Shown piece after piece: positions 5,361-14,037 of a stretch of 15,564 bases of DNA. Source of the DNA: DATEMK01 sp035275625 (GTDB lineage: Bacteria; Bacteroidota; Bacteroidia; AKYH767-A; OLB10); assembly GCA_035275625.1 (NCBI GenBank), contig DATEMK010000268.1, positions 1 to 15,564 on the forward strand. Direction: 5' to 3'. A program made the translations under genes and the position numbers. The notes under the pieces were generated by a model. That model saw only the letters and a program-made list of their open reading frames with translations. It ran no database searches and was not told where the DNA came from. Position 1 is the stretch's first letter. Every line of letters begins with the position of its first letter.

Positions 5361-7952
5361 TCAAAAATCAAATTTAGCTCTCGCTCTTATACCAAAATCA
5401 GAAACATGAGGATTATCCAGGTAAGTAAGCCGTTTGATCACTTCAATTCTTAAAATTTTAAATACGTTTCCAACTCCTGCGCTTACTTCTACATAAGGTT
5501 TCTTAGCAAGTGTATAAGTTAAAGGAATTCCCGCAGTATCAGTCGGGAATATAAATATTTCCCCGGGATGTTTTGCAGGATTATTTTTATCTGACACACT
5601 TCCATACAGCACTTTTACAGAACAGGTTTCACGCCATTCAAGCTTTTTAAGCAAAGGAATTTTATTAAAGAAAAAACCGTTAAAGAAATGCTGGTAGTTA
5701 AGCGCCACATACTGGTCATTTATGAATTCAAGGAAATTCATAAGGTTGTAAGATTCCAACTGGTAGGAATAGGTCTGGTTAGCCTTTGGAAACACCAGCA
5801 ACGGATAAGGCACGCGCCCAAAGATTTTTCCGGCCTCTAAATTCAGGTCACCAAAACCGAATGGCGAAATGTAAACACGTTTAAAAAAACCAAACTGAAA
5901 ATGCTGGTAGGAATACTCGCTGTTAAGAACATCTTTAAAACCGAATGTGGAGGTAAGCCGGAAAATGGGATACTTTGTGAAAATAGGAATGCGATATGCC
6001 TTTCCCTGGTAGTATTTTTCATTGGGTGCAAAACGTAAATCAACAATCGCTTCACTCGTGGTTATTTTATCAAAAGTTTGATGATCGGGAAGTGTGTCAT
6101 AAGCATAATACAAATTTCCGAATGGCTTTGACTCAAGATGTTTGACAGCAAAATTATAAGTCATGCCATTAGACTTTTCCCTGAGGTACTCAAACTTAAA
6201 CATGTCATTAAAAAACATTTTATCATTCACGCCCCGCTTAAAAGAAAGCAGGAAATTATCTTCATTGATGAATTGCAATTCCTGCCCCGGAATTTTTAAA
6301 TCGTGCTGATAAGTAGCTTTCAGGTAATGGTAAGGATAGACAAGATTATCTTTGTTAAAAGTATAATAGAATGCATTGAAATGTTTGAACCGTTCTTTAA
6401 AAGTAAATTCGGGACCTCCATTAAATGATTTACCGAAACCGTAAGCAGCATATGTTTCCCACATCAGCTTATTGCTGAATTTAGGAGTGGTTTTCCACCC
6501 GAACCTGGCTCTGAAACCTTCCACATCGTTAAAGCTGTAAAACGCTGCAACAGGTCCGATAGATAAAGGCCCGAAGTCATGATAACCTGTGATGACAAAA
6601 AAAATGGCATCCATAATATGTTTAAAGGCAGGAATATTTTTTACCGTATCAATCATTTCAAAAATGCCTTCTTCTTTTTTGGTAAGCTGCTCATGACGGT
6701 TTGCTATCCAGAAAGATTCATCTCTTTGTTTTGAACTGTCAAGCATGATCACTTTTGTAGGTCCATCGAACAAGCTATCTTCAAGTGGTTCATTAATTTT
6801 ATAATCGCGGTAGGAAACTGTTTTTTTACCCTGCAATCCCCGACTCTTCTTGGAAATATTAAAATCAATAGTGATCTGATCTTTTGAAAGCATCATTCCT
6901 TTTTCATTTACCAGGTCAAATTCCTGTTCTACTTTCAATCCCTGGATAAAATTAAGGTTTATCTCTTTGGGCACACCCATTTCTACTTTTTTTACTGCAT
7001 AAGTTGAGTCAAGTGTGATGTACAAATTTCCGGTAAAACCAAAGTCCGAATGGTTGCGTGTAATGAATGCAAGGTTTACACAATTTACATTATTGACCAT
7101 TTCAGTGTCAACAATAAAGAATTTATAAAAAACAGGAGCAATGGCTGCAATAGGGCTGACAAATTGGTTGGTCAAAAGAGCAATGTTATTATCATAAATA
7201 TTTACATCCTGGTACATATTATCAATATAGCTGGAAAGCCCCTGGTCATCTACGTAACCCTCAAATCCAACCTGCTTGGTACCATAAATATATTCTTTTT
7301 GTTCCTTAGGTTCTTTGCGGTAATATACTTTTGATTTTGTTTCCCTGAACCAAAGCGGGAGATAGGGCTTGCCATTTAATTCAGACGTGTCCACATAATT
7401 AAACACGATCTGAAATTTTTTCATGATCTTTTTCTTTCTGAATTTTTCATCAATATTATTCAGGTCAAATTCTACCTTCTCATATTTATCATAAGAATAA
7501 AAATCAAATCCTTCTTTCCTGTTTTTATCTTTATTTGCCACCACTCTTTTTATCAGTTCAACCGCAGGATTATCTTTGTTCCGGTAGCGCTTTCCGCCTT
7601 TTATAACTACTTCTTTCAACTGCTGAGCTGTTTGCTTCAGGAGTATATCAACAGTTTGAGACTTCCCCGGTTCAATTTTTTTAACCTGCGTTTCATAACC
7701 CAAATATTTAATGCTGATCTGGTCTGTTCCCCACTGAGATTGCAAGTCGAATCTTCCGCTAAAATCAGTGGCTGTCCCGATATTTGGTTTTCCGACAAAA
7801 ATTATATTTACAAACGGAAGGGGTTCACCGGTTTTTTCATCAAGAACAGTTCCCCGGATGCGCGTCATTACCTGTGAAAAAGAATGTGAAAATGAACAGG
7901 TTAAAAAAACAAAAAGCAAAAATTGCTTCAATCTTACTTTGTCAAATATCAT
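5361..7952 (-). CDS. DUF5686 outer-membrane protein with CarboxypepD_reg-like domain
   Basis: An 863-residue exported protein. Residues 1-27 form a signal peptide ending SHSFSQ. Residues about 32-107 form a carboxypeptidase regulatory-like beta-sandwich (RIRGTVLDEKTGEPLPFVNI, then GTATDFSGRFDL and ISIKYLGYETQV). LKEVVIKGGKRYRNKDNPA (112-130) opens the DUF5686 region. The rest is rich in alternating aromatic and polar residues, and the chain ends in AKFDF, a terminal Phe typical of outer-membrane beta-barrels. The role is unknown; the domain pair also occurs at the N terminus of TonB-dependent receptors, but no plug domain is seen here. The longest frame starts at a TTG at 7988; I prefer the ATG at 7952, which places the signal peptide at the N terminus. 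It is the first gene of a likely three-gene leftward unit. Family fairly sure, function not known. Confidence 0.88.
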   Translation of the reverse strand: MIFDKVRLKQFLLFVFLTCSFSHSFSQVMTRIRGTVLDEKTGEPLPFVNIIFVGKPNIGTATDFSGRFDLQSQWGTDQISIKYLGYETQVKKIEPGKSQTVDILLKQTAQQLKEVVIKGGKRYRNKDNPAVELIKRVVANKDKNRKEGFDFYSYDKYEKVEFDLNNIDEKFRKKKIMKKFQIVFNYVDTSELNGKPYLPLWFRETKSKVYYRKEPKEQKEYIYGTKQVGFEGYVDDQGLSSYIDNMYQDVNIYDNNIALLTNQFVSPIAAIAPVFYKFFIVDTEMVNNVNCVNLAFITRNHSDFGFTGNLYITLDSTYAVKKVEMGVPKEINLNFIQGLKVEQEFDLVNEKGMMLSKDQITIDFNISKKSRGLQGKKTVSYRDYKINEPLEDSLFDGPTKVIMLDSSKQRDESFWIANRHEQLTKKEEGIFEMIDTVKNIPAFKHIMDAIFFVITGYHDFGPLSIGPVAAFYSFNDVEGFRARFGWKTTPKFSNKLMWETYAAYGFGKSFNGGPEFTFKERFKHFNAFYYTFNKDNLVYPYHYLKATYQHDLKIPGQELQFINEDNFLLSFKRGVNDKMFFNDMFKFEYLREKSNGMTYNFAVKHLESKPFGNLYYAYDTLPDHQTFDKITTSEAIVDLRFAPNEKYYQGKAYRIPIFTKYPIFRLTSTFGFKDVLNSEYSYQHFQFGFFKRVYISPFGFGDLNLEAGKIFGRVPYPLLVFPKANQTYSYQLESYNLMNFLEFINDQYVALNYQHFFNGFFFNKIPLLKKLEWRETCSVKVLYGSVSDKNNPAKHPGEIFIFPTDTAGIPLTYTLAKKPYVEVSAGVGNVFKILRIEVIKRLTYLDNPHVSDFGIRARAKFDF

Positions 7953-7972
7953 AAGGGGTTTTTGCCACACAA

Positions 7973-8016
7973 CAAAACTATAAATCAAAAATTTTTTTTT
8001 TAATCGCGCAAATTTA
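7973..8016 (-). promoter_or_regulatory. Two candidate -7 elements upstream of the DUF5686 gene
   Basis: On the minus strand, TAAATTTG (8016-8009) and TAGTTTTG (7980-7973) both match the consensus TAnnTTTG exactly. Neither has a clear TTG 19-21 bp upstream. The first would give a leader of about 50 nt and the second about 15 nt. One of them probably drives the three-gene leftward unit. Confidence 0.35.
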
Positions 8017-8083
8017 GGGATAATAAGATTAGTGAATAATGAGCCGTGATCTCGCCCGGTATGAAACTCAAATCTCTTTTACA

Positions 8084-8091
8084 TAATTTCG
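8084..8091 (+). promoter_or_regulatory. Weak -7-like element upstream of the DUF4340-like gene
   Basis: TAATTTCG, followed by CAAC, differs from TAnnTTTG at one base and lies 24 bp upstream of the ATG at 8115. No -33 TTG is visible. If it is real, the in-frame GTG (8046) and ATG (8061) upstream would not be transcribed as starts, which supports the start at 8115. Confidence 0.22.
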
Positions 8092-8114
8092 CAACATCAA
8101 ATTCCGGCCTGTTT

Positions 8115-9152
8115 ATGAAAAAAAACCAAACCATCCTTCTTATTACCGTTGTGCTTCTTGCAATAGCAGGTTATTTTATAGCCAACAGCAGGAAAGGAAC
8201 CATCCGGGAGGAGCTTAAAAATTTTGCTGTTGCAGATACAGCTGCCATTTCAAAAATTTTTATTGCCGATAAATTCGGCCATGCTGTATCTGTGGAAAGA
8301 GTAAATGCCGGGAAGTGGACGGTAAACGGAAAATCCCCTGCACGCCAGGATGCCATAAATACATTATTACTGACAATGAAAAACATGGAAGTGCGCAGCC
8401 CCGTTGCTAAAGCTGCTTATAACACGATCATGAAAGAACTTTCTGCCAAAGGACGCAAAGTTGAAATTTATCAGAATGGCAAGTTGTTTAAAACATATTA
8501 TGTCGGAAGCGCTACACAGGATATGCTCGGTACCTTCATGTACCTGGAAAATTCTTCGGTTCCATTTGTCCTTTTTATTCCCGGTTTTGACGGTTACCTC
8601 ACCACACGTTTTATTCTTGACGAAGATGAATGGAAACAGCATTTGGTTTTTGACGTGGGCATTGAAAATATTTCATCCGTAATTTCACAGGATATGGAAC
8701 AACCCCAAAACTCCATCATGATTACCCGGCAGTCAAACGGAGATTTCCTGCTCTCCAATTACAGCGATAAGAGCCCCGTTGCCGGTGCGGAGCAAAATAA
8801 GATTCAGCATTATATGGCTGGTTTTACCAATCTGAATTACGAAGTAGAAAGCCGCAGTTCAAAAGAATATTTAGATTCGATAAAATCTGCAGGCCCGTTC
8901 AGAATCCTCACAGTTACCGATACGAAAAACAAAACCACCTCCGTTAAAATGTTCCGTATGCCAGTTACCGAAAAAAGCAAAGGAATGTATGAAAATGCGG
9001 CCGGAGAACAAATGCAATTTGATCCTGACAAGATGTTTGCACAAGTGAATAACGAAAGTGGTCTTAAAGTGCTGCAGTATTATGCTTTTGGAAAATTTTT
9101 CAAAAAACCTTCTGATTTTTTAATAACGCCTGCGGCAAAAAACAACAAGTAG
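8115..9152 (+). CDS. Membrane-anchored DUF4340-like protein
   Basis: A 345-residue protein with one N-terminal membrane segment (about residues 6-23, after MKKNQ) and a large soluble domain expected outside the cytoplasm. No lipobox Cys is present. The region ISKIFIADKFGHAVSVERV (45-63), GKWTVNGKSPARQDAINTLL (66-85) and the following MEVRSPV resemble DUF4340, where such a wtv..YpArqdavn..L pattern recurs; this is from memory. The longest frame begins at a GTG at 8046, with an ATG at 8061, but the ATG at 8115 puts the membrane segment at the N terminus, so I use it. It precedes dnaN on the same strand, separated by 118 bp with its own promoter candidate, so it may be transcribed independently. 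DUF4340 proteins occur in some gliding-associated ABC clusters, but no such genes are here. The function is unknown. Confidence 0.75.
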   Translation: MKKNQTILLITVVLLAIAGYFIANSRKGTIREELKNFAVADTAAISKIFIADKFGHAVSVERVNAGKWTVNGKSPARQDAINTLLLTMKNMEVRSPVAKAAYNTIMKELSAKGRKVEIYQNGKLFKTYYVGSATQDMLGTFMYLENSSVPFVLFIPGFDGYLTTRFILDEDEWKQHLVFDVGIENISSVISQDMEQPQNSIMITRQSNGDFLLSNYSDKSPVAGAEQNKIQHYMAGFTNLNYEVESRSSKEYLDSIKSAGPFRILTVTDTKNKTTSVKMFRMPVTEKSKGMYENAAGEQMQFDPDKMFAQVNNESGLKVLQYYAFGKFFKKPSDFLITPAAKNNK

Positions 9153-9187
9153 TTATTCACATTCTTAATTAATACGGATTTAAAAAT

Positions 9188-9195
9188 TATATTTG
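9188..9195 (+). promoter_or_regulatory. Candidate -7 element of the dnaN promoter
   Basis: TATATTTG matches the Bacteroidota consensus TAnnTTTG exactly. The -33 region has only TT-rich sequence with no clear TTG. Transcription would start near 9201 and give a leader of about 70 nt that includes the AATAAC-type repeats. Confidence 0.42.
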
Positions 9196-9224
9196 TCCAG
9201 ATCAATTTACGACACAGGGTTCAC

Positions 9225-9261
9225 GATTAACAGATAACGAATAACAATTAACCAATAACTT
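9225..9261 (+). repeat. Degenerate AATAAC-type repeats in the dnaN leader
   Basis: Units GATTAACA, GATAAC, GAATAAC, AATTAACC and AATAACTT follow one another and end 9 bp before the dnaN ATG. They are degenerate, but AATAAC is also the core of the cleaner array before xerD at 14590-14630. Confidence 0.55.
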
Positions 9262-9270
9262 CTTTCCCCC

Positions 9271-10392
9271 ATGAAATTCATAGTATCCAGCTCAGCACTC
9301 TTAAAGCAGCTCCAGGCAATCAGCGGAGTTTTAAACACCAACAGCCCGTTGCCAATTCTTGAAAATTTTTTATTTGAAATCAATGGCGGAGAACTTACTA
9401 TTTCCGCCTCTGATCTTGAAACGACCATGATTACAACGCTTAAGGTAGAAGCAAAAGATAATGGCAAGATCGCTATTCCTGCCCGCATACTGCTTGATAC
9501 ACTGAAAACATTTCCTGAACAGCCGCTCACTTTTTCCATTAAAGAAAAAACGCTCCAGGTAGAAGTCAGCTCTGATTTCGGAAAATATAAGCTCACCGGG
9601 CAGGATGGAGAAGAATTTCCCAAAATTCCGGTCATTGAAAAAAGCTCCAGTATCGAGTTGCCTTCCGAAGTGCTGGCTGAAGCCATCAATAAAACAGTTT
9701 TTGCTACAGGAAACGATGAATTGCGCCCGGTAATGTCAGGAGTTTATTGCCAGCTGAGCCCTGAAAATATTATTTTCGTTGCCACCGATGCACACCGGCT
9801 GGTACGTTACACAAGAACGGACACCAAATCAAAATCTGCAACCGCTTTTATCATTCCGAAAAAACCATTGCATCTTTTAAAAACGTGCCTTCCGTCAGAA
9901 AATGTCAAAGTGAAAATTGATTACAACGAAGCCAATGCATTTTTCACGTTTGATAATTTCCATCTCATCTGCCGTCTTATTGACGGGCGTTATCCGAATT
10001 ACGAAGCTGTCATACCACTCGACAATCCGAACAAGCTTACCATTGAAAGAGAATCTTTTCTAAACAGCATCAAACGTGTTTCTATTTTTTCAAACAAAAC
10101 AACTCACCAGGTAAAATTCAAAATCACCGGCAGTGAAATACAAATTTCTGCTGAAGATGTTGATTTCAACAATGAAGCTAATGAGCGTTTAAAATGCGAT
10201 TACAACGGTGCAGATATGGAAATCGCTTTCAATGCGCGTTTTATGATTGACATGCTGAGCAACATTGGCACTTCTGAAGTCAATATGGAAATGTCATTGC
10301 CCAACCGCGCAGGTTTAATCAGCCCGATGAAAACAGACAAGTCAGTGAATGAGGATGTATTAATGCTTGTGATGCCGGTGATGCTGAACTAA
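9271..10392 (+). CDS. dnaN: DNA polymerase III subunit beta (sliding clamp)
   Basis: Ring-shaped dimer that tethers DNA polymerase III to DNA and serves as a docking platform for repair and replication proteins. The 373-residue length and the order of three similar domains match the family. MKFIVSSSALLKQLQAISGV is the usual opening. TDAHRL (172-177) lies in the partner-binding cleft, DGRYPNY (238-244) corresponds to DGRFPDY in E. coli, and the protein ends LMLVMPVMLN, whose MPVML tail completes the cleft. The start is ATG at 9271. Unlike many bacteria, there is no dnaA or recF next to it, which is usual for Bacteroidota, so this locus is not evidence of the replication origin. The gene upstream on the same strand is the DUF4340-like protein, and the gene downstream converges on it with a 47-bp gap. 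Confidence 0.98.
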   Translation: MKFIVSSSALLKQLQAISGVLNTNSPLPILENFLFEINGGELTISASDLETTMITTLKVEAKDNGKIAIPARILLDTLKTFPEQPLTFSIKEKTLQVEVSSDFGKYKLTGQDGEEFPKIPVIEKSSSIELPSEVLAEAINKTVFATGNDELRPVMSGVYCQLSPENIIFVATDAHRLVRYTRTDTKSKSATAFIIPKKPLHLLKTCLPSENVKVKIDYNEANAFFTFDNFHLICRLIDGRYPNYEAVIPLDNPNKLTIERESFLNSIKRVSIFSNKTTHQVKFKITGSEIQISAEDVDFNNEANERLKCDYNGADMEIAFNARFMIDMLSNIGTSEVNMEMSLPNRAGLISPMKTDKSVNEDVLMLVMPVMLN

Positions 10393-10400
10393 ATCCGGAA

Positions 10401-10425
10401 GTTCAAAGTTGCCATAACGTTGAAC
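10401..10425 (+). terminator. Hairpin after dnaN, possible terminator
   Basis: GTTCAA and TTGAAC (6 bp) extend through one A/G mismatch to GTT and AAC, with a 5-nt loop GCCAT. It starts 8 bp after the dnaN stop. There is no T-run after the stem, so a Rho-independent role is weak; it may act as an mRNA 3' end barrier. Confidence 0.3.
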
Positions 10426-10436
10426 ATTGAATTCTC

Positions 10437-10453
10437 TGATCAGTGACTGATCA
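10437..10453. repeat. 17-bp perfect palindrome over the stop codon of the T9SS cargo gene
   Basis: TGATCAGT (10437-10444) and ACTGATCA (10446-10453) are perfect arms around one G. It covers the last codons and stop of the leftward gene (stop 10442-10440) in the gap between two convergent genes. As RNA it would form a short stem with a small loop. Confidence 0.5.
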
Positions 10454-13400
10454 CGATCTTCCGTTTTAATACTTTATTTTCAGAGACAATCTCAACAAAG
10501 TACATTCCGTTTGAAAAACTTCTTAAATAAATTGTTTCTTTCTTATGAGCCTTAATTTTCAAAAGCTCCTCACCTAAAATATTCCTGAGGCGGATAATTG
10601 TTTTTCCTTCAATAAAATTTTCCGAAGTAAAAATGATTTGCATAGAAGAATTCGCGGGGTTTGGTGAAATAGTAAATTCATTCAGGTATAATTCCGGAAA
10701 TCCCACATCGGAATAAAAATATGAAAGCGACATTGCAGTGCAGCCATTACTGTCAGTTATTTCAACCGTATATGAACCGTTTTGTAATGGAGTATAAGTT
10801 TGAGAAGTTGCACCGTTAATCAGCGAGCCATTAAAAAACCATTGGTAGCTTACAGCTGATGTTGAGACAAGATCAGGCGAAATGAATGTGATCACAGGCG
10901 TTGCCGGTGCAGGGTATTGCACAACTGTATAAGATAAAGAAGTTATAATTCCGCAGGACGTTACATCGCAGTAATAAGTGCCGGCTGTATAAATCACCTG
11001 GGTGGAAGCATTTCCTGACAGGGGAGGCAGCCACTGAATAGTGCTTCCCGGACCCGCAATTACGGTAAGCAATACGCTGTCATTATAGCAAACGGCTGTA
11101 TTGGGAAATGCATCCAAAAAAGGAGTGCTGTATTGAAATACCTCAATGGTATTAGAAACCAGGTCGCATCCCGGCCCAACAGTTTCAATGCAATAATAAA
11201 AACCGGGAATGTTCACAAAGATGGACCATTGATTACCTGCATATCCATTCGGTCCCTGCCAGTTAAATATGCCTGTTCCAGTGCAGATTAATTCTAATGA
11301 ATCACCCGGGCATATTACACCGTTAGAAGGAATGTAGACAACCGGTTGCGTATACCCTGTAAGGCTGTGAGCTGCAGAACCGGTATATGCGCCCGTGCAT
11401 CCGAAAGAATTAATGACCGGTTCAAAGGCTGATACATTATACGTACCAGGCTGGGTAACGTAAATAGTGTCATTTGTTTCAGAAGTTGACCAAAGAAAAT
11501 CAACACTGTCGGGTTGAGCAATTAACATAGTGCTTATGCCCGGACAAATATCTGCAGGCCCTGTAATGGTTACATTTATAAAACCTGATGGAGCCGGGTT
11601 TATAGTTACATGAAGTGTCATTTCAACATATACTGAATCGAACAAGCATATATTTCCGCGGATGACCCAAACTTTTATTAAAAAATCAAAGTCACCGGGC
11701 TGGATAGTAATGAACGTATTGGTATTTTCAGCTATTGTAGCAGCGGAATACGCCAATGGCCCTACAGGTATCACATCCCATTCTGCGGCATATAATCCCG
11801 GGAACGCGACATCCATGCCCAGCGGGTTTGTTATCGAATCATAAACAAATATGTGAAATGCGTCACCAAGGCAAACCATAATACTGTCATTATTATCGGT
11901 ATCCTCCTCGCAAATAAGCTTTGGTATAACAGGAGGGAAGCTAAGAACAGAGTCGAAGAAAATTTCAATAAAATTGCTTTCCAAACACCCATAAGAATTT
12001 GTAAATGTAACGGAATAGGTTCCTGTCGAATATACCCAAACCGGGTTTTGACCTGCCGGAAACCCTGACCATTGCACGTTATTAACTCCAACATTTGTAC
12101 AGGTCAGGAGAACAGAATCGGGCTGGCATAGGAAGAGAGGGCTCGTACCCATAGCATCAATATTAATTCCTTTGCTATCCGTAATAAGGGGTATCGGAGG
12201 AACAGGATTCATTAAAAAATAAACGCTGTCTGTGTTTGAAAAACAACCATCATAACTCGTGACACTAACACTGTAATATCCCGAAACAAACACAGGTAAT
12301 GTATTAGCTGTGGCCGATGTATTCCATAAATATGAAAAAGCAGGTCTTAATGCACTGTCTACTTGATGCAGATTAACTTCTAAACTATCTATTCCGCAGC
12401 TGATAACGGAATCAACACAAGCGGAACCTCCATACCGGACAACGCAAATATCATTAAAGGGGCGGCTGCAAACAGTCCCTGATCTTTCAAAATAATCATA
12501 CGGCTGACGGCTTAAATCAACATTAGTGTTTATAAATATATCGCTGTTGCCATAAGAAAGGTACCTGATATAATTTCCATAGTTGGTATCTGAACAATAG
12601 TTGCCGAATTGGGTATCATAAAATGAAACTGCGCCATGAGGTATAAAGGAAGCCGGGTTGACCGGGGAAACAAAATTTTCATTAAAGCTTCCGGTGGAAG
12701 AAACAATAGAATCACGAATAACAGAAATCCCATATACATAATCGTCCTGCTTTCCGCCAAATTGCCTCGACCATTGCCAGTCTCCTGAATTATTATAGGA
12801 CGCTATATAAGTATCCCAATATCCTACACTGCAAAAAATTCCTGCTCCGTATTGAGCCGAAAAATCAGAGAACCGGCATTTAAAGTTTCCAGCAATCAAA
12901 ACTTCCCCGTTATTTTTTGTGGTTATTGCCTGGGCGGTTACCTCGCTTTCAGATCCGTCAGCATGTTTCCATATAAGGTTTCCCGCCAGGTTATACCGGA
13001 TCACAAAAATATTATTAGGATGTGCACCGTTTAATGTCGGGTTGCCTGAATTTCCGAATAAAAATAAAGTTCCGCTGAAATTCCCTGTAATGTTTACTCT
13101 GTTGTTATGCACTGCAATTCCTCCTATTGCGGTTACCGATGCGCTTCCCATCCATCGAAACCATAGTTCTGTCCCTGACGGATTGTATTTAATCAGAAAT
13201 AGTGCATTGTGCATCGCATTATTATGAACATTGTCGAATGTAACAGTGTCGCTGAACATCCCGGTAACATAAATATTTCCTGTTGCATCAGTTGAAACAT
13301 CTGTTCCGCGGTCAGTATATAATCCTGAACCCTTTTTCGCCCATAGTAAATTTCCGTTGCTGTCATACTTGGCGGTAAACACATCAATAGATCCATCAGC

Positions 13401-13958
13401 GCTTGTAAGAATAGTGGTGCCGAAAGCACACGTGTCTGAAAATTCTCCCGTAACGATTACATTACCCGCAGGATCAAAAGCAACTCCGTTTCCGGCATCA
13501 CCTTCTGTACCGCCCGCTTTCCGGACCCAAAGCAGTGTTCCGGAGGAATCGTATTTGGCAACAAACATATCCTGCTGCCCGGATGAGGTAATCATTTGCC
13601 CGTCAAAATCAGCAGAAGCATAAAACAGACCGGTAACAACAATATTTCCCGATGCGTCAGCATCAATAGACAATGCTTTGTCAATATTTAATCCGCCTGC
13701 GCTTTTAAGCCATAAAATTTTTCCTATGCTGTCAGTTTTTACAATAAAAATATCAGACAGTCCTGATGCTGTCAGATTATTTCCATCCATGGTCAGTACT
13801 GAAGTAAAATACCCTGCTGTATAAGTATTGTTATTGCTGTCTGAGGCAACATCCATCCCTTCATCAATAGTTGTGCTGCCACCTGTTTGCATCCAATACT
13901 GCGCTTCAGAAATTGATGCGATTGTAAGAAAAGAAAAAAACAGAAAGATTTTTTTCAT
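10440..13958 (-). CDS. Large T9SS-secreted protein with SBBP beta-propeller and Ig-like repeats
   Basis: A 1172-residue exported protein. Residues 1-19 are a signal peptide (MKKIFLFFSFLTIASISEA). Residues about 36-430 hold some seven repeats of about 60 residues (D...D..GNi.vTG.F...., then VaKYD..GtlLW), the SBBP-type beta-propeller pattern. About 470-1085 is a run of Ig- or PKD-like modules, with motifs such as ICPGDSLELIC and the ending G.Y.v.v....GC. Residues 1090-1172 match the T9SS type A sorting domain: FTISPNPANS, GEELL, LRSFSNGMYFVEI and a KR(K)IVISH tail. It should cross the outer membrane by the type IX system and be attached to the surface or released. Binding or scaffolding is likelier than catalysis, as no enzyme motif is seen. 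The longest frame starts at TTG 13967; the ATG at 13958 fits the signal peptide better. Confidence 0.92.
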   Translation of the reverse strand: MKKIFLFFSFLTIASISEAQYWMQTGGSTTIDEGMDVASDSNNNTYTAGYFTSVLTMDGNNLTASGLSDIFIVKTDSIGKILWLKSAGGLNIDKALSIDADASGNIVVTGLFYASADFDGQMITSSGQQDMFVAKYDSSGTLLWVRKAGGTEGDAGNGVAFDPAGNVIVTGEFSDTCAFGTTILTSADGSIDVFTAKYDSNGNLLWAKKGSGLYTDRGTDVSTDATGNIYVTGMFSDTVTFDNVHNNAMHNALFLIKYNPSGTELWFRWMGSASVTAIGGIAVHNNRVNITGNFSGTLFLFGNSGNPTLNGAHPNNIFVIRYNLAGNLIWKHADGSESEVTAQAITTKNNGEVLIAGNFKCRFSDFSAQYGAGIFCSVGYWDTYIASYNNSGDWQWSRQFGGKQDDYVYGISVIRDSIVSSTGSFNENFVSPVNPASFIPHGAVSFYDTQFGNYCSDTNYGNYIRYLSYGNSDIFINTNVDLSRQPYDYFERSGTVCSRPFNDICVVRYGGSACVDSVISCGIDSLEVNLHQVDSALRPAFSYLWNTSATANTLPVFVSGYYSVSVTSYDGCFSNTDSVYFLMNPVPPIPLITDSKGINIDAMGTSPLFLCQPDSVLLTCTNVGVNNVQWSGFPAGQNPVWVYSTGTYSVTFTNSYGCLESNFIEIFFDSVLSFPPVIPKLICEEDTDNNDSIMVCLGDAFHIFVYDSITNPLGMDVAFPGLYAAEWDVIPVGPLAYSAATIAENTNTFITIQPGDFDFLIKVWVIRGNICLFDSVYVEMTLHVTINPAPSGFINVTITGPADICPGISTMLIAQPDSVDFLWSTSETNDTIYVTQPGTYNVSAFEPVINSFGCTGAYTGSAAHSLTGYTQPVVYIPSNGVICPGDSLELICTGTGIFNWQGPNGYAGNQWSIFVNIPGFYYCIETVGPGCDLVSNTIEVFQYSTPFLDAFPNTAVCYNDSVLLTVIAGPGSTIQWLPPLSGNASTQVIYTAGTYYCDVTSCGIITSLSYTVVQYPAPATPVITFISPDLVSTSAVSYQWFFNGSLINGATSQTYTPLQNGSYTVEITDSNGCTAMSLSYFYSDVGFPELYLNEFTISPNPANSSMQIIFTSENFIEGKTIIRLRNILGEELLKIKAHKKETIYLRSFSNGMYFVEIVSENKVLKRKIVISH

Positions 13959-13976
13959 AGGGGGCAAAGTTTAAAT

Positions 13977-14008
13977 CAAAGATAGCAAAAAGGTTCCCAG
14001 GTTTGAAA
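13977..14008 (-). promoter_or_regulatory. Probable promoter of the T9SS cargo gene
   Basis: On the minus strand TATCTTTG (13984-13977) matches TAnnTTTG exactly, and TTTC (14008-14005) lies 20 bp upstream at the -33 position with one mismatch from TTTG. The leader would be short, about 13 nt, and the gene would then be independent of aroQ upstream. Confidence 0.45.
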
Positions 14009-14016
14009 TTGGAACA

Positions 14017-14037
14017 ACTTTAAACTTTAAACTTCAA
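14017..14037. repeat. Three 7-bp tandem repeats over the aroQ stop codon
   Basis: The units ACTTTAA, ACTTTAA and ACTTCAA run in series at 14017-14037. They encode the end of aroQ (FEV and the TAA stop at 14029-14027) on the minus strand and continue past it. Confidence 0.7.

Noticed and set aside
7050..7334. 94-residue rightward frame inside the DUF5686 gene
   Set aside because: It is antisense to a long coding frame, has no family resemblance and no promoter.
7953..7988. Upstream TTG start of the DUF5686 gene
   Set aside because: It would put 12 residues before the ATG and bury the signal peptide; the ATG at 7952 gives a normal one.
8046..8114. GTG (8046) or ATG (8061) start for the DUF4340-like gene
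   Set aside because: The 23 or 18 extra residues are unlike a membrane leader, and the ATG at 8115 starts MKKN directly before the membrane helix.
9188..10392. Replication origin near dnaN
   Set aside because: No dnaA gene and no cluster of DnaA boxes is seen; in this phylum dnaN is often away from the origin.
13959..13967. TTG start of the T9SS cargo gene
   Set aside because: It adds only three residues in front of a standard signal peptide that begins MKKIFLFF at the ATG 13958.
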